A stretch of DNA of 64,000 nt from Rusavskia elegans (GCA_011316305.1 SAUG01000060.1:1-64000), one strand, 5' to 3'; shown: positions 1 through 12,175, counted from the first letter of the stretch. Notes: generated by a model not told the origin, from the letters alone. Program-made: numbers and translations.

Positions 1-700
1 TCTATCTTGTGGAAACCGCCCTATGTGCTCAGCAACATACCGGCGAGTCTAAGAAGAAGAGCTCCGTCAACATGTTAGATAATTGGTTAGAGTGTGCATG
101 TAGTCTAAGCCGGGACTCTCGACGTAGCCAGAGCTCGATCCTTTCCAAAGAAGCTCACAGCTGTTCTCAGCACATAACGAGAACGGCTAATTCCTTTGAG
201 CAGCTGACCGGGTTGAAGAGAGTAATGGACACCAAAAAAGAAGTCGCATCTCCGCAATTTGCGCGATGCCTTCAATTGAGCCCCAAGCCCTTTTCCGCTT
301 AGCGCCGTCATAGGGCTGTTTGGGTTCAAATTCCGACCACCATAAGCTCTCGTTTGCACACGCAAATCCTCCACCCCTATTTCATTTCTTTATCGCTCGA
401 GAGGTCTAACGAAAGACTTCAATATATCATGTCAGTTGCGCATTGCGTGGGTGCAGTAGGAAGGTGAGCACACTGGATTTAGATAAGGTTTGGCGCAGAT
501 CTGGTAGGGCTGGTAGGGCTGCCAGCGTCTGACTAAGCACTTGAATTGGCGCGATTTGCAGTATAGAACGTCAGGCGCGCATCGGGTGGATATAGCAAAA
601 AGGAAAGCATATTGGATTGAATAAGGCTTGGCGTAGGCCTGGTAGGGCTGGCGGTAGGGCTGGTTCCTCGCGGTTGTAATCTGATGAGCGCACTTTGTAT
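1..700. other. Normal-GC edge region without a supported gene
   Basis: The first ~430 bases have gene-like composition. Open frames exist on both strands (9-302 on plus, 105-374 on minus), but neither shows a recognisable motif and they overlap each other antisense, so I call no gene. From about 440 the composition drops toward the AT-rich tract and GGTAGGGCT-type repeats appear. Confidence 0.5.
462..665. repeat. Two diverged ~65-bp repeat units with GGTAGGGCT motifs
   Basis: The segment around 462-525 and the segment around 600-665 share the order GCA..CTGGAT..ATAAGG.TTGGCG.AG..CTGGTAGGGCTGG. Each unit ends in two neighbouring copies of GGTAGGGCT. The second unit carries several C-to-T and G-to-A differences, as expected for RIP. 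Function unknown. Confidence 0.5.
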
Positions 701-1299
701 TTAGCTAAAATCCTTCGACTCCCTTTAGTCCGCTGTATATATATCTTGTAACTTTAGAAAACTTGAATAAGATCGTTATATAAATCTAAAAAGTAGCCAA
801 TTATATTGTCTTGCGCAAAAGTTATTCGCTGTAGAAAAATCGATTTACTAAAGATTGAAATTGCACGTTTGAATTGTTTTAGGTTGATCAGACTACCGGA
901 CGCTAGTCGGAAAGACAAGCAATTCTCGCCGGACGACCGAAAATTTAAAAAAATTATATATTTTTAGTGCCGTTTTAATCTTCCAAATCAAAACTACTAT
1001 ATAATAACGTCCCGTCTAAAGCCGCGTCTAAAGATTTCGTCTAGAATCTTGCGACTGTAGCTACGACTAATAACGAACGTATATTTTTCAATATTCAACG
1101 TATAACTTTCGAATTTTCGATATTAGTAACGTTGCTCGGGTTAAATAGACTTTAAATTTCGATTCCTAGCTAATATAATAGCGTAGTTGTACTTTTAATT
1201 TAGATTAAAAATAACGACTTTAAAGTAGTAACGCGAAATATAATATAAATCAAAATATAAATTACGCGTCCAAACGTTTCGTTGTAAAAGTTCCGCGTA

Positions 1300-4140
1300 A
1301 TTTGTCTAATCCGTTTTAAAAGATAACGTCATTCGAGACAAACGTTTAAAAGGCGTTAAATTTACACGATTTTTCTTTTTTCCATACCTACAATCTTTTT
1401 TATCTACGATTTTCTATATCTATTAAATTAAATTTTTTATAGCAAAATATCCGTCCGTTTGTCGAATATTAAAACTATTTTACTATAAATAGATACTGTA
1501 CGTAGAATATCTATCAATTTATATTTTAATTTTCTACTATTAATACCAGTGATTGAATATTAGAAAATAAAAAAAAAATCGATCTGAAAGATATTTAAAA
1601 GACTTGCGAAGCGATATATTTTAGAGAGAACCAGCGATAGCGTACGCGAATACTAAATATCAAATTTACTATTGTAAATTCTATTTTTAAAATTACTATT
1701 TTTTCTCGTCTAGATAAATCTATTTTTAGTATACGTTGTTATTACTAAAAATGGAAATTTAATCTAATTTTTCTATTTTTTATTAATATATATTCCAAAG
1801 TAATATTTTAATAACTATTTCTATTTTTTTATCTATTTATATATTTAAAAATAGAATATAGTAGTTAAAAAATGTTTAATTTATAGATAATAGTAAATAA
1901 TTAACCTAGAATTCGTTTATAAAAATTAAATTTCTATCGCTAATAATTTTATTAGAAATAAATCTTTTATATCAAAATCTATTAATAATAAATTCTATTA
2001 AATTATTCGCGTTAACTATTTTATAATATAGAATATACCTCGTTATTTTAGTATATCGATTAATAACTATTAGTACTAAATCTATAATATTTCGAAATTA
2101 TTAAATAGATAGTATTTTAATAATAAAATCTATTACTATTTCTTTCTATAACTATATAAAATATAGAAAATTTTTAAAGTTTTCTATAAAATTTATATCT
2201 ATAGAATTTAATTTATTAATAAATATTCTATATTTTTATATATTTTTAATTATATTTTAATAAATTCTACTAGCTATAACTATAAAAAATAAATAGTAAA
2301 GTTTACTAATATCTAAAATATCTAGCTATAAAGTTATTATAATATTTTACTAGAAATTCCATATATAGTACTTTGTCTTTTTAAATATATAAAAATTTTT
2401 TATAAAAAAAAACCAATTTCTATTTCTATATTTTATAGTTCGGCTTTTTTTTTTAATTTATACTAAATAGTCTATAAATACTTGTTAATATCGGTATTTT
2501 GATTATAAAACTAGATAAATATATCGCGTATACTAAAAATATTTTTACTATAATCTATTTTATTAATAGTAACTTTTTATATTATTTAATATAAAATATT
2601 AATACTGTAATAAATATTTCTAGTAATAGAATTTATTCCGTTATTATATCTTTTATTATAAAAAGTTATTATTAATCTATTACTATTTTATCGGCGATCT
2701 ATTATATTCGGAAGTAATTTCGATATACGAAATATATTATATCTTTTATTTTATAGTAGATAATTAATTCTATTAAAAATTTTAAAAGCCTTTTAATTTT
2801 ACGTCTATATAAAACGTAGTTAATTCGAACCTTTTATATAGTAAATACCTCGCTACTAGAATCCTAGCTAGTAAAATTTAGTTTTTATTAAAATGAATTT
2901 AGTATTATTGAAATTTAAAAATTAATATTTTTATAATCCGGGAGTTTAGATAGTAGATTAACTAGATTAGTTTTTTCAAAATAATAGAAAATATCGAAAT
3001 TAATAGTAGCTAACTTATTAATCTAATAATATTATCGAATATTAAATTTTTCAACTTTTATAAAATTCTAATGATTTTTATAATCTATTTAGACTTTTAT
3101 TATATATTTCGACTCTTTAAAATAATATTTTTATTATTCGAAAATTTTAATAATAATTAATAGATTAGTATAATACGTTTTATAATTATATTTAATAGAA
3201 ATTATATTTTTCGACTACAATCTAATTATATTCTAGAGACTATCTTTTTTTAATTAAAATATAATTCTTGTTTATCTAATTTTAGAAATATTAGTTATAA
3301 TATAGATTTCTTTTTCTAAATCGAAATACTATAATATTCTAATTTTATTAAAAGCGTATTTTAATTTTTTAAAAGTTTTTTAGATTTTAATAGTTTAGTA
3401 AAACGATTCCGACTTTTTTCCGGTAACGTTTTCTATAAGTAAATCTATTAGAAACGTTATAATCTGAAAATACTAATAGATAAAACTTTAATAAAAGTTA
3501 ATAAATTTTTAAAAAATCTTTATTTTTCTAGTAAATTTTTAAAAACAACTATTTTTAAATACTTTTTATTTATTCTAAATCTATTAATATATCTTCTATA
3601 GATATAATAAAATCTAAAAATTCTATATTTTAAATATTATAAATATATTTTTTAAAAATAAAATGTATCGATATAATATAAAACTTTTGAACGATCTATC
3701 TAATATATTTCTAAATTATTTTTCAAATCAAAAAAGAATAGAATATTATCTAGATAGATTATATAGTAAATATTAACAAAATTTTCGAATATTCGATTAA
3801 TATTGATTTTAGAATAAAATTATTACTAGTTTTTACAATTTATATTATCATTATACTATCTATTTCAATTTTATTCGTAGTTTCGTTTGACTTTTTCTTT
3901 TATTAATTTCGATTCGCTTTTTTTATAAATAGTAAATATTATATCTTTCGGCAATTAAATCGATTATAAAATTTATAATAACTATTTATACGATTTCGAA
4001 ATCGTTGAAATCAGTATATTTTACTATAAATAGTATTATTTCTTTTTTGACCGATAGAAAATATCTATTTCCAGATTTTCTCTTTATTTTAACGTTGTTT
4101 TAGTAATAGAAAAACGTTATTTAAAGAAAATAAAAGGAGA
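1300..4140 (-). mobile_element. RIP-degenerated Ty3/gypsy retrotransposon pol relic
   Basis: Reading the minus strand and tolerating TAG/TAA codons gives a gypsy-type polymerase in the expected order. The reverse-transcriptase active-site strand reads as YLDNIL followed by two Phe (family consensus YLDDIL) near 3725-3765. Downstream come the thumb/connection region with a FLDFIIS motif and the start of RNase H, where an FDLEKEIYI stretch replaces the usual FDP-ETDASD region near 3300. The integrase part toward about 1.9-2.8 kb is too eroded to delimit. No gag or 5' LTR is visible before the gene island at 4.4 kb, so the copy looks 5'-truncated. Limits are approximate. Confidence 0.72.
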
Positions 4141-4717
4141 CGTAATATCAAGGGTAGTGCCGCCTATATACGTTGCCTTTTTTAATTCAATTCAGCTAGT
4201 CTATTAGATTTTGACTACAATCGTAAATTTATAGATAGTATTACTGAATCTTCTGGACTTCGAAACTTTCGAGACCGTTCGAATAATATTAGGTTTGACT
4301 GCGAAATCGAAAAATTGCAAAAGCAAATTGCTAGAAGGATTACCAAATATAGTATTTAAATAGAAGGAAGACAAATATAGTAGAATTGTATGATTTGGAT
4401 ACTAAGTTGTAACTGCTACGAAATCTGCCCAAGTGTAATCAATTTGCATTAGGCCCAATTGGGTCTACCAGCGCCCAGTTGCCAAAACTGGTCCCCGCTC
4501 ATTAGCGCCATTGTATGATTGTGATCTTCCACCCATGTCATCAAACCAGGTAAGGTTTCTCGTGTCGGTGAAGGAGTCCCGCCGCTGTATAGACTCCGGC
4601 ACAGGGCCGGGAGCGGTACTTGTAGTTGACACAATCTCTTAACTGACCGACCCTATTTGCCACTTGCGAGATGTGGCTTCATTGCGACATTGTCTCGAAG
4701 GTTGGAAGTGGTAAACA
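4141..4717. other. Transition from AT-rich relic to gene island, no gene
   Basis: 4141-4440 is still AT-rich and stop-dense. From about 4440 the composition becomes gene-like, but only a 61-codon minus-strand frame is present (4449-4634) and it has no recognisable motif. The end of this stretch should contain the 3' UTR and terminator of the minus-strand gene that stops at 4718. Confidence 0.5.
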
Positions 4718-6757
4718 TTATGACTGAGGTGGCGTAAGGAGATGGAGAAACCCTTGATCGCGTTTTGCCGTCAGCGCAGCTCCCATGAGCCCGCGAGTCT
4801 GCCTTCTTTTGCCGTTGCGGGTCTTTTGTACACCTTGCGGTTGTGTCGCACTGGCTTGGCCAGGGGACTGACGTCTTAGGTTCTTCGTCCCTCTGGCTTT
4901 TGCGACACTACCAGGTGTTGCTTGGAGAGGGCTTTCGTTGAAACGAGACTGTGTATCAGATGGGTGCGATGGATCTGCCTTCCGTGTAATGAAGGTGGTG
5001 GCTTGACGTTCTGCAGCTGCTGGCCGCTTTCTCTTCGATGCTTTCCTGCGTTTGGTGATACCGCTAGGCTTTCCAGTATGTGTCATTGTTGCTTTGCCCC
5101 TATCGCGTGAAGCAACGACAGCGTCAGACCTGGGTCGAAGCCTATTCCGCCAGGCTGCCTGATTCTCTGCCACCGTAATCTTTGTCCTGGGCTGACGACA
5201 TGCTCCTCTGGATAGGTTTTCTCGAAGCTGGCGTGTTCCTTCCGGTGCCGTGACTGAACCCGAGGCACTGTCCCGTAATAGGTTCTTTTGCCCAGAAAAT
5301 ACTGGACTTGTTGCCTTCTGAACCGGCTCTTCGGGGCCAATATCTGAACCAAGCTGCGGCGACGTATGAAGTCCCTCATCAAGACGTTGCTGGTGTTTCG
5401 ACTTCCTCCATTGACGTATTCTGGCGATCATTTCATCTTCGGTATCGTCACCATCTAGCCAATCACGGTCCCGCCATACGATATCCAATTCATTGAGTAG
5501 TGACTGCGGGAGGGGAGTGCCAGATACAGTGGGCTCGGAATCGCCGTTGATGATTGACTCTATCCAGCGTGACGTTTCGATCATTCGTAACTTTCGCCCC
5601 TTGTCGGTATGATAACCAAACTCTGTTACGGCGGCATCTAATCGTTCCTTCAAGTATAGTGGTTTGGGGAGCCGCTCCGCCTTGGCCTTGGGATCTTGGT
5701 AATATAATAAGGGTGCGATCCTTTGGCCGGTTATCAGCCCGCAGTCTCTGTAGAATGCAACTAGCTCCTGCATCTTCTTCTCCGTCTCCCTAAGAAGGGC
5801 AATGTACCTTCCCCTTCCGTATCGAATCGCCTCCCGGTCAATTTCGTCCAATTCATTCATCAGATCTGCGGGCCAGGTCCTGTAAGTGGAGACCGGGTCA
5901 TCTGCCAGTATGGTATCGGGGTTTCTCTCTCTCCAGCGATCAATGACCTCCTCCCTTTTCACCTTTGCCCTCTCACACTCTTCGTCGTAGTGGTATGTAT
6001 CCCCTTCATAGTCCGCCTCCTCGCGCAATGCCATGAGCCCCTTGACCAAGTACCAAGGGAATAGTGTCCCGCCTGGACTGCGCCCCATATCCCTTAATAG
6101 GTGCAGGTCGGGCGTAGGCGTCTGTTCTATGTCGCGCGTAACTTCATCCCACCGCTTGGTTATTTCTTGGCAAATACGCTCAGTCCGGCGATTGCCCAAA
6201 CGCCTCCGGCAATCGCATACTCCTCCTCTTTGCTGTAGTAGCCAATCTGGTTCGGGGAAGGATATCGTATAGGCTTTTTCGCGCAAGGGTGTAGGGCTTT
6301 TCCATGACATGAGAGGATGGCGATACTTGCGGAGTTCAAAATTGTCGGACGGCTTGAGTTTGCGTAGTCGCTGGATCAGATCCTCCGGCACGATGTAGCC
6401 TTGCTTCAACTTCATGGCTTTGAGGTAGCCAACTGCACCTGGCCAAGCGGTTTCCGCAACGGAGACGCATTGCGATTTGTCCTCGTAGTATCGCGGTGAC
6501 CGTAGACCGAAGAGTTCCAAGTGCATGGCGAAATATTTCTTGAAAAGGGCCCGTCTCTGCTCCGGTGTCAACACCGAACCGTCGTAGTCGAATTGAACGC
6601 CCAATGCCTTTGCCTGCGCCACTAGTATCTCCTCGCTGGAATCTGTCACCTCCGTGCGGATTTCAGATAGCGGACTATCAGAACCATCATCTCGTTCAGG
6701 GTCGAGCATCATGTCTTCTGGTTGTAACTGTGGTGATTGGAGTATTGATTCATTCAT
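4718..6757 (-). CDS. Unidentified charged protein, acidic N-terminus and basic C-terminal tail
   Basis: Uninterrupted minus-strand frame of 679 codons plus stop when begun at the first in-frame ATG (6757). The frame stays open farther upstream, to about 6939, but has no ATG there; the codon at 6826 is TTG. The N-terminal ~50 residues are acidic and Ser/Pro-rich. The central ~400 residues are charged and probably helical, with many Trp/Tyr/Arg, and include a TPEQRRALFKKYF segment near the start. The last ~200 residues are rich in Lys, Arg, Ser and Thr, with a KRRKASKRKRP cluster about 100 residues from the C-terminus that could be a nuclear localisation signal. I recognise no catalytic motif and assign no function. 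The 5' end lies only ~110 bp from a truncated kinase gene on the other strand, so its upstream region may have been rearranged. Confidence 0.68.
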   Translation of the reverse strand: MNESILQSPQLQPEDMMLDPERDDGSDSPLSEIRTEVTDSSEEILVAQAKALGVQFDYDGSVLTPEQRRALFKKYFAMHLELFGLRSPRYYEDKSQCVSVAETAWPGAVGYLKAMKLKQGYIVPEDLIQRLRKLKPSDNFELRKYRHPLMSWKSPTPLREKAYTISFPEPDWLLQQRGGVCDCRRRLGNRRTERICQEITKRWDEVTRDIEQTPTPDLHLLRDMGRSPGGTLFPWYLVKGLMALREEADYEGDTYHYDEECERAKVKREEVIDRWRERNPDTILADDPVSTYRTWPADLMNELDEIDREAIRYGRGRYIALLRETEKKMQELVAFYRDCGLITGQRIAPLLYYQDPKAKAERLPKPLYLKERLDAAVTEFGYHTDKGRKLRMIETSRWIESIINGDSEPTVSGTPLPQSLLNELDIVWRDRDWLDGDDTEDEMIARIRQWRKSKHQQRLDEGLHTSPQLGSDIGPEEPVQKATSPVFSGQKNLLRDSASGSVTAPEGTRQLRENLSRGACRQPRTKITVAENQAAWRNRLRPRSDAVVASRDRGKATMTHTGKPSGITKRRKASKRKRPAAAERQATTFITRKADPSHPSDTQSRFNESPLQATPGSVAKARGTKNLRRQSPGQASATQPQGVQKTRNGKRRQTRGLMGAALTAKRDQGFLHLLTPPQS

Positions 6758-6866
6758 CGTATTATTTGGAGGCTCGAGCGAGATGTCTGTTGCCGGCCGC
6801 AGAACGAGGGAGAAGCCACTGTCCAATGCAGAGGGGTATGCGGCTCTCGTATTTTGCAGTGAACCA

Positions 6867-8271
6867 ATGAGGTTGGAAGACTTTGGTCTTGCGGGGATAG
6901 GTTCCGAGCATAAAACGTATTGTGGAACCGACGGCTATATGGCTCCCGAGGTTATCGAGGCCCGCCAGCGTGCCAAAGAGCTTGAGAAACAAAAGCACAA
7001 AGGGATGAAGACAGTTACACGAAAGAGGTTGCTTATGTACATCAATGCTGTTGATATTTGGTCGTTGGGGAAGATTTTGCAGGAGCTCGTTCAAGATGTT
7101 CCCTTACAGATATCTCCCCTTCGTGGAAAGACGGTTCCAGTCAATAAAGAACCGGCACTTCGCCTTATTCGTCGACTGATGCAAGATGATCCTAAGAGGC
7201 GACCAACAGCGCCCGAGTGTATGGAGGATCCTTGGATGGCCACAAATAACCGTTTTGAGAGTGCTGGGCCAAAAACGCGACAGGTCACCTACTCCGTCCA
7301 CTTCAAGCCCCACTTCAGGCGCCGGACAGCCTCTTCGAAAAACGATTCGAAAAGCATTCCAGGATTCTATTATTACCGAAGAGGGTTCAATGATTAGGAC
7401 AATGAACGCCATTTGGCCAGATGAAATATCAGAACATCAGAATGGTTCCCGTCAAGGACCACGTGGCGCGCCTACTCCTGATGTAGAGATGAAAGACCGC
7501 TCTTCGGTTGAAGAGGGGCAAATGTCACACGACGATCCTCAAGCATCTATACAACTCGGGGAGCATGGTCGATTGTCGCTCACCGCCCAAGGTCGAAATG
7601 ACGCGCCGATGCTCGACGTCCTGGACGCCCAAGACGAAACCTGTCCTCCAGCCATTGTGGCTGATAATGTCGACCATCAAAGAGCATCATCTTTAATGCA
7701 AGATGTGGCAAGCAGGCTGCTGACTGCCCTTCTAGCAGAAGGCAACGGCACAGATGTAGCAATTGTTCGCAGGGAACTTTCTCGATTGAGCATCTCAAGT
7801 ATGCAAGTTCGACAGGTGTCAGAGAGCTCAATCATGCTAGGACTTGAGTTTGAGGATGAGGAATGGACTGGCAACTTCTGGAATGAATTACAATCTTCGG
7901 TCAATCACAGTATCGGGTCACAGCCAGCAGGTCCTGCCGACCGAAACAATCCAGCCGCAGCTAGTGATATTTCCAGACCTGTTTCTTGCCTTCAAGTTAT
8001 GTTCAGCCAGGTTCGCCCGCACTCGTTCTTGGATGAGCCATGGTTCCAGCGGCCAGAACCCGTCGGAGCGCTTGCACAGTTCCCAACGCCAACCATCGCA
8101 TTTAATGACGGTGCCATCTCTGATATAAGTTTGAGCTTTACTCAAACAGGGGTCACATCAATCGGAAGTGATTCGAGTTGGAGCAGCCAAGTGAGCAAAG
8201 GCGTCACTTATCCTAGTATTGATGGTCTAACGGCAGGCATTTCCATTTCATATCTTCTACGTAGACGGTGA
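6867..8271 (+). pseudogene. 5'-truncated Ser/Thr protein kinase with frame change before its tail
   Basis: The reading frame from ATG 6867 opens directly in kinase subdomain VII (DFGLAG). It continues through the activation segment (GTDGYMAPEVI), subdomain IX (DIWSLG) and subdomain XI (a DDPKRRPTAPE stretch ending in DPWM), so the C-lobe is well preserved. The glycine loop, the ATP-binding Lys and the HRD catalytic loop are all absent: upstream sequence is the 5' end of an opposing gene. After the C-lobe the frame runs into a stop at 7397. The Ser/Pro-rich continuation, about 330 codons ending at 8271, lies in the +1 frame, and the natural crossover is at the A5 run 7271-7275. No intron with usable sites bridges the change. 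The truncated lobe cannot be an active kinase. Either the gene is dead or the N-lobe lies elsewhere; the frame change could also be an assembly error. Confidence 0.82.
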
Positions 8272-8809
8272 TGGAAAGAATCAAAAGGGTCAACCTCAAT
8301 GAAAAGTCATTAAAACTTTCAAAACCTTTATATCTTGCTGCCTGCCTTTTTACCGCACCGAGACTCGTCAGTCCGGCAGTAATAAAAGTAGAAAAAGCGT
8401 TCTGGCCATTCAGATATAGAACTTTGATATCTTTTACAGATATCTTTCACAGAGCTGGAACGTGGATTATATCTCGATATCAAAGCGGTAATTGCAGTCG
8501 GGTGGATTATTACTAGTAATAACAATAATAGTAGATATAATTATTGATATTTTAGAAATAGATACTGCTATTTTATTTTAATAGTAGTTTCGAAATAAAT
8601 AGAAAATTTCTTCGAATATTATTTTCGAAAATAGTTAGAATTTAAATATTATAATATTTTTTTTAAATTATATTATACGTTTATAATTTTATAATTATCT
8701 AATAGTAATAAATAATAGAATTCGTATAGATTTCAATTGTGAAAATATTTATATTAACTATCAGATTAGCTATTTTTTCAAATTATTATCTAAAAATTCG
8801 GATTCGAAT
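8272..8809. other. Gene island edge passing into AT-rich tract
   Basis: 8272-8515 follows the kinase tail and is probably old 3' flanking sequence; a short plus-strand frame there has no motif. From about 8515 the sequence becomes AT-rich, TpA-dense and stop-dense, with nothing recognisable. Confidence 0.4.
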
Positions 8810-9479
8810 TAAATTGACTATCGGATCGGATTTCGAATTCGAATTAAAAAAAACCGATCTAATCCGAATCGGTTCTAACTTTTCTAAATATTAAATCGAT
8901 AGATTTTCGGTTTCTAGTAATTAATCTATTCCGATTCGAAAATATTATTAAATTTAAATAATTTATATAGATCTAATATAAACGTTATATTTTTTTATCT
9001 AAAAAAATTCCAATTAATTAACTATACCAACTAGAAAAATCCTAGTTAGATTAAATATATTATTTAACTAGATCGTTTCTATATATAGAAAATTATATAA
9101 TTAATTAAAGCAATAAACTATATATAGAAGATTTAGTAAATCGGATCGGATTAAACCGATTTAGTCTGGCCGTCGGGTCGGGTTTCGAACCCGGGATCGA
9201 AGAACCGACTCGATTCGGAACTACTAAGATACTAAGCTCTAGTATAAAAGTATAACTTCGGGATAAAAGTTATCCTAAAATATTTAAAAAAATTTTTTAT
9301 TAATTAACTACGCTAGCTAGAATAGTCCTAGTTAGACTAAATATATTACCTAAGTATATTATCTTTATAGAATATTATTTAATTTACTAACTATTTACTT
9401 ATAATATTAATAAAGGTTTAGCGGGTTCCTGTCGGGTTCTCGAGTACCGACGGGAATCCGTATCGAAGTGGCCAGTCTA
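8810..9479. mobile_element. hAT-like MITE sequences (TAGACTGGCC family), mosaic copy
   Basis: The left edge (8810) is a RIP-mutated version of the family terminus. Its next bases, ATCGGATCGGATTTCGAATTCG, correspond position by position to the GTCGGGTCGGGTTTCGAACCCG of cleaner copies. A second left terminus (TAGTCTGGCC) occurs at 9162. The right end at 9470-9479 is the family's GGCCAGTCTA. The AATTAATTAACTA..CTAGCTAG core found in other copies occurs twice (about 9013 and 9300). No convincing 8-bp duplication was found for either left end, so this is a nested or recombined pair. Confidence 0.6.
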
Positions 9480-10299
9480 TTCGAAAATTAATAGATAGCT
9501 AGTTTCGCGATATAAAGTATTTAATAGAATTAGATCTTTAATCGATTACCTAAGAGTCTAGAATTATAAGTACTACTTTTTTATACCGTTAAAATTACTA
9601 TTAATAGATAGAAGAAAAGATAAATTTATAAATTGAAGTGAAATATATATTTCTTTTAACTATAATAATAAAACTAACTTTTAATACCGCCTTTAAACTC
9701 CTAATATAAAGTCGGTAATTAAAGTTTATACCGTTAAATTCGCTGAAAATATAAAAGAAAAAAGTATCGAATTTAACTTTAATATCTAGACGCGTAATAA
9801 ATTTTCTAAAAAAAAACTTTATAGACGATTTCCGAAGATATCTATTATTATATTAATTAGTATAATTACTATACTAGTCGACGTTTAAATAAAAATCTAG
9901 CCGTCTATTTAATTTTAAAATATTAATATTTAATCTTAAGCCTTCTAAATCTAATATTTATTTTCATAATATACTATTTCGGTTATATTAGTATTATATA
10001 AATTTATATATTATATAGCGATACTAAAGCGGAAAAGAAAATCCGATACCGATAATAATAACGAAAGCTTTTATTAGAATAAGATTTCTAAAGTTAATAT
10101 AGCGTTCGTTCTAACGTTCGTAGCCGTAATAGATATAGGAAACGGAGATAATAAAGAGGTTATATAAATAATAGTCTATTCCGATATATTGAATTCGCCG
10201 AATAGTATTCCGACGCCGCTAATATATCAATAAACTATTAATAATTCTATCTTAAATAAAGAATAAAAGAAGGTAATTGCCGTAGAAATTATCGCGCTT

Positions 10300-11825
10300 A
10301 TATTAAACGATATATAAAAATTTATCTTTTTTAAAAAAAAGCTAATATTATTACTAGAAAATAGATATCCAAAATTACATTATATTTAAATAGTTTTTTC
10401 GATCAATTTAAAGCTAGACTGACTATATAAAGCTTTTTTTAAATCTAAAGTATTAATTTTAAATAAACGTTCGTATTAATAATTAAATTCGACTTTCTAC
10501 GTCTATTTTTTATTCTCGTTACTATAAAAGATATAAAATATTACGAAATAGATATTAATAACGCCTTTACTAAATCTATTTTAAAAAAAAAAAATTTATA
10601 AAGACGTTAGACGGAGTCGACTATTTTTTAAAAAAGATACTATAAATATTCCGCAGCTTATATAGATTAAAATAAGCTACGCGAAACTAGTATAAACGAT
10701 TTATTAAAATTTTACTAGAAATAGAATATAGATAATACGCCGCCGACCTTTATTTCTTTATCTATAATAAAAGAAAAATCTTTCTACTAGTTTATATTGA
10801 TAATATTAATATTATTACTAATTTAGTAATTAAAGTTAACTAGTTCAAATCGTCTTTTAAGTAAATCTTTAAAATTAAAAATCTAGAAAAAATAGAAAAG
10901 ATTTTTAATATAAAAATTATAAAAAATAAATCTAAGAAAACGATTAGTATAGATTAGACTTTCTATTTTAATATAATTTTGGAATATATAGAAATAGAAT
11001 ATGATAAATATTAATTAATTAAATTATCTATTAATAGCTATAGTAGTTTCCGTTTTATAAAACCGGATAATAAACGTATTAATTCCGACTTAATATTAAA
11101 AGAAAATCGGAAGCCTAATATACGTATATATTTTTATTCGACCGGATATTATATTCGTTCTCGGACGTTTTAGTTAATACTTTAGTAATTCCGCGAAATA
11201 TTACTAATAAGTTTTAAAAAACCATTTAAGATACGTTCGATTAACTATCGATAAAAATCTAGTATTTAACGCTAGTAGAAATTAAACGATTACTAGTTTC
11301 TTCGATTTCGATAATATAATAGATCTAGTTAATAGAAAATCTATCTTCGTCTATATCTATATATTTATAGGCGAACCGATATTATAGATAAACTATAAAT
11401 AGAAATTAGTTATAATTTTAATAATCGAAGTCGAATATATAATATTATCGATTTATACGAAAAAAGGTCTTTAGATTTTGTAATTATTAAAGGATTTTAG
11501 ACTTACTAAATTTATTAGTAATAATTTAAAAGAAATTAATATTATCGAAGATAAAATATATAAATTAACTTTATCAATTTAAATTAGAAGTATTAACTAA
11601 ATAGTACTCGCGTTAATAGATGATAAATATATTTATAACCGGTTTAAATATATTAATATTTACTACTATAATATCCGCGATCTATATAAATATTATTTTA
11701 CTATTATTAAATTTATACCGAATATAAAAATAATAGCCGATAGTTTAAATAAACTATTAATAAAAGATTAATATAGAACGTTTAAAAAGTAACTCGGTAT
11801 AAAAACTAGTAGAAATTCGAATTAA
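10300..11825 (+). mobile_element. RIP-degenerated Ty1/copia retrotransposon pol relic
   Basis: Plus-strand reading with TAG/TAA tolerated shows a copia-type reverse transcriptase: a SLYRLKQ segment near 10650 (consensus SLYGLKQ) and then VYIDNINII near 10790 (consensus VYVDDI). A copia RNase H C-terminus follows, with VEYIILS near 11430, KYINIYYYNIRD near 11650 (consensus KHIDIRYHFIRD) and IIADSLNKLL near 11740 (consensus ADxLTKPL). This order is specific to copia elements. Integrase and gag should lie upstream toward 9.5 kb but I could not recognise them. No LTR pair was found. Confidence 0.72.
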
Positions 11826-12045
11826 ATATTAGTTATCTAAATTTTTCTAAATCTAGATCGTTTACTATTCGGGATATAATAATAGTAGGAATTAATAGTT
11901 TAAAATAATATTATCGGCGCGGTATAAAAAGATTTTATTAATTTAGATAGAATTTAAAAGTAGTAGGAACTAGTAATTTAAAGAAAAATTATCTACGTAC
12001 CGAATAGACGTTTTAAAATATACGATAGTTTAGATAAAACTTGCG

Positions 12046-12175
12046 CTAAAACTCGTATTAAAGTTCGCGTTAAAGCTCGTATTAAAGTTCGCGTTAAAGT
12101 TTAGCTAAAGTTCGCGTCGAAGCTCGCGCCGAAGTCTAGTTAAAAATCGCGCCGAAGTTTATACTAAAGTGGTAT
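12046..12175 (+). repeat. Short-period tandem repeat just downstream of the copia relic
   Basis: About seven imperfect units of 15-18 bp with the theme GTTAAAGCTCGTATTAAA / GTTCGCGTTAAAG. They translate to alternating Arg-Ile-Lys-Val and Arg-Val-Lys-Ala-like units. The repeat starts ~220 bp after the copia RNase H ends, so it may be a 3' extension of that element or a separate minisatellite. Confidence 0.55.

Noticed and set aside
9..374. Antisense-overlapping frames of 97 and 89 codons
   Set aside because: No motif or intron support on either strand; cannot choose one over the other.
8268..8516. 82-codon plus-strand frame after the kinase tail
   Set aside because: Short, no motif, opposed by a similar minus-strand frame, and sits at the edge of the AT-rich tract.
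12046..12175. CRISPR-like array
   Set aside because: Units are contiguous and coding-like with no unique spacers, and the genome is clearly fungal.
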